This document shows, piece by piece, positions 63,117-64,000 of a DNA stretch of 64,000 nucleotides (position 1 is the stretch's first letter; every line of letters begins with the position of its first letter). The position numbers were made by a program, and so were the translations under genes. The stretch spans positions 62,001 to 126,000 of the forward strand of contig JAHLKH010000038.1 in the NCBI GenBank assembly GCA_025526915.1, written 5' to 3'. Source of the DNA: Entophlyctis helioformis. Taxonomy: Eukaryota > Chytridiomycota > Chytridiomycetes > Chytridiales > Chytriomycetaceae. The notes beneath the pieces were generated by a model that saw nothing but the letters and a program-made list of their open reading frames with translations, was not told the DNA's origin and did not search any database.

Positions 63117-64000
63117 ATGATCTCCAACTCGAGCGCCAAGCCGTCCACGTCGACCGTCTTCACGGCGGCCTTTGAGGGTGCGCTTGAGACCGTGCGCACG
63201 CTCGTGGACAACTCGGCGTCGCTGGTGGCTGCTGTCGACGAGGACGGCCGCAGTAAGCCTGCGCTCTTGCTTGGCTGGCTCTGGCTGGCTTTGTGACTGA
63301 CTGGCTGGTGTCCGACAGCCGCGCTGCACTGGGCCGTCAGTGGCAAGCACATGCCCATCGTCGAGTACCTCTTGGACGTACGTCGCCATGCATGGCAGCC
63401 ACGGCATGCACGCTTGCACACACGCCCACTCACAGCAGACGCATGCATCCATGTGTGCACAGAAGGGCAGCAAGGTCGACGTCGAAGACGAGGCGGGATG
63501 GACGCCGCTGACCATTGCCGTCAACGTGGACCAGGAGGCCATGGTCCGTCGGCTCATTGCGTGCGGCGCCAACATCAACGCTGCAACGTCTACAAAGGTC
63601 ACGCCGCTGCACTATGCCGCGTCTCGCAACCGCTACGAGGTATGCACGCATCCTCTCTCTCATACTCGCATGCGTATATGTATGGCTGACAAGAGTGTGC
63701 TGGCTGCGACACTGCAGATCGGCCAAGTGCTGATTGGCATGGGTGCGGACGTCTCGGCCATCGACAAGCTGGGGCAGACACCCATGCACCGTGCCGCATC
63801 GGTCGGCAACGTGCGGTTTGCAAAGATGCTGCTGGAGGCAGGTGCCAAGGTCAATGTGCGCGACGTGGCACGCGACACGCCGCTCCATCTTGCAGCCGAG
63901 CATGGCCATGTAAGGACTGCCTGCGTATTGTGCGGATGGACGAGTGGATGCAACTGACACGCAGCGACGGGCAGGGCGATATGGCCGTGTTCCTGATCGA
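63117..64000 (+). CDS. NAS6: Gankyrin-like ankyrin-repeat protein (PSMD10/Nas6), 3' end outside window
   Basis: Exons at 63117-63253, 63318-63376 and three more, the last beginning near 63965, encode successive ankyrin repeats: VFTAAFEGALETVRTLVD, TALHWAVSGKHMPIVEYLLD, GWTPLTIAVNVDQEAMVRRL, TPLHYAASRNRYE, TPMHRAASVGNVRFAKMLLE, TPLHLAAEHGH. Repeat number and the TALHWA signature match gankyrin/Nas6, an assembly chaperone of the proteasome base ATPase Rpt3. The gene runs off the window while still open. The start at 63117 is preferred over the in-frame ATG at 63078. Confidence 0.82.

Overview
The window is intron-rich, GC-rich nuclear DNA from a fungus. The evidence is about 25 compact spliced protein genes with short GT-AG introns (many about 60-110 nt, some GC-AG), an Osh3-type oxysterol-binding protein, a Kch1/Prm6-like membrane protein, and fungal-type MED4, MIX17, NUP84 and Nas6 homologues. 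An early-diverging (zoosporic) lineage fits because such fungi often carry Fanzor elements; that placement is inference. Apart from three tandem gene pairs, genes on the two strands alternate with short spacers. There are no operons.

Layout. 1-7.3 kb: SCO1, COQ4 (minus), mitochondrial EF-G1 and a membrane-anchored short-chain dehydrogenase. 7.4-21.7 kb: a segment bracketed by two identical 23-bp sequences. It holds a PP1-like phosphatase with a long disordered N-terminus, a GT31-like glycosyltransferase, an unrecognised minus-strand gene, and a 19-exon gene of about 1,877 codons. 21.9-30 kb: AlkB-like dioxygenase, NEDD8, RPS23, RPN10 and an Asteroid/XPG-like protein. 30-46 kb: a membrane-anchored RBR E3 ligase, a bromodomain (BRD7/9-like) protein, CDC123, an Osh3-like protein and a Kch1-like protein. 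46-64 kb: tRNA-Gly(GCC), MIX17/CHCHD2, NUP84, MED4, SUB1/PC4, a MAP4K-type kinase, beta-tubulin, an ELM1/DUF1022 protein and a Nas6/gankyrin gene cut by the window end.

The outstanding object is the gene at 14610-21628. Joined exons stay in frame from an N-terminal FEN1/XPG-family nuclease, with all catalytic acidic positions and the helix-hairpin motif present, to a C-terminal Fanzor (eukaryotic TnpB-like, RNA-guided) RuvC nuclease with its zinc ribbon intact. If the transcript is continuous this is a dual-nuclease Fanzor, an arrangement I do not know from the literature. A structured, repeated sequence directly behind its stop codon is a candidate right end or guide-RNA scaffold; a second copy lies 14.2 kb upstream.

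Several cellular genes serve shared processes. SCO1, COQ4, EF-G1 and MIX17 are mitochondrial. NEDD8, RPN10, Nas6 and the RBR ligase belong to ubiquitin/proteasome biology. MED4, SUB1 and the bromodomain protein act in transcription. This grouping looks incidental rather than a functional cluster.
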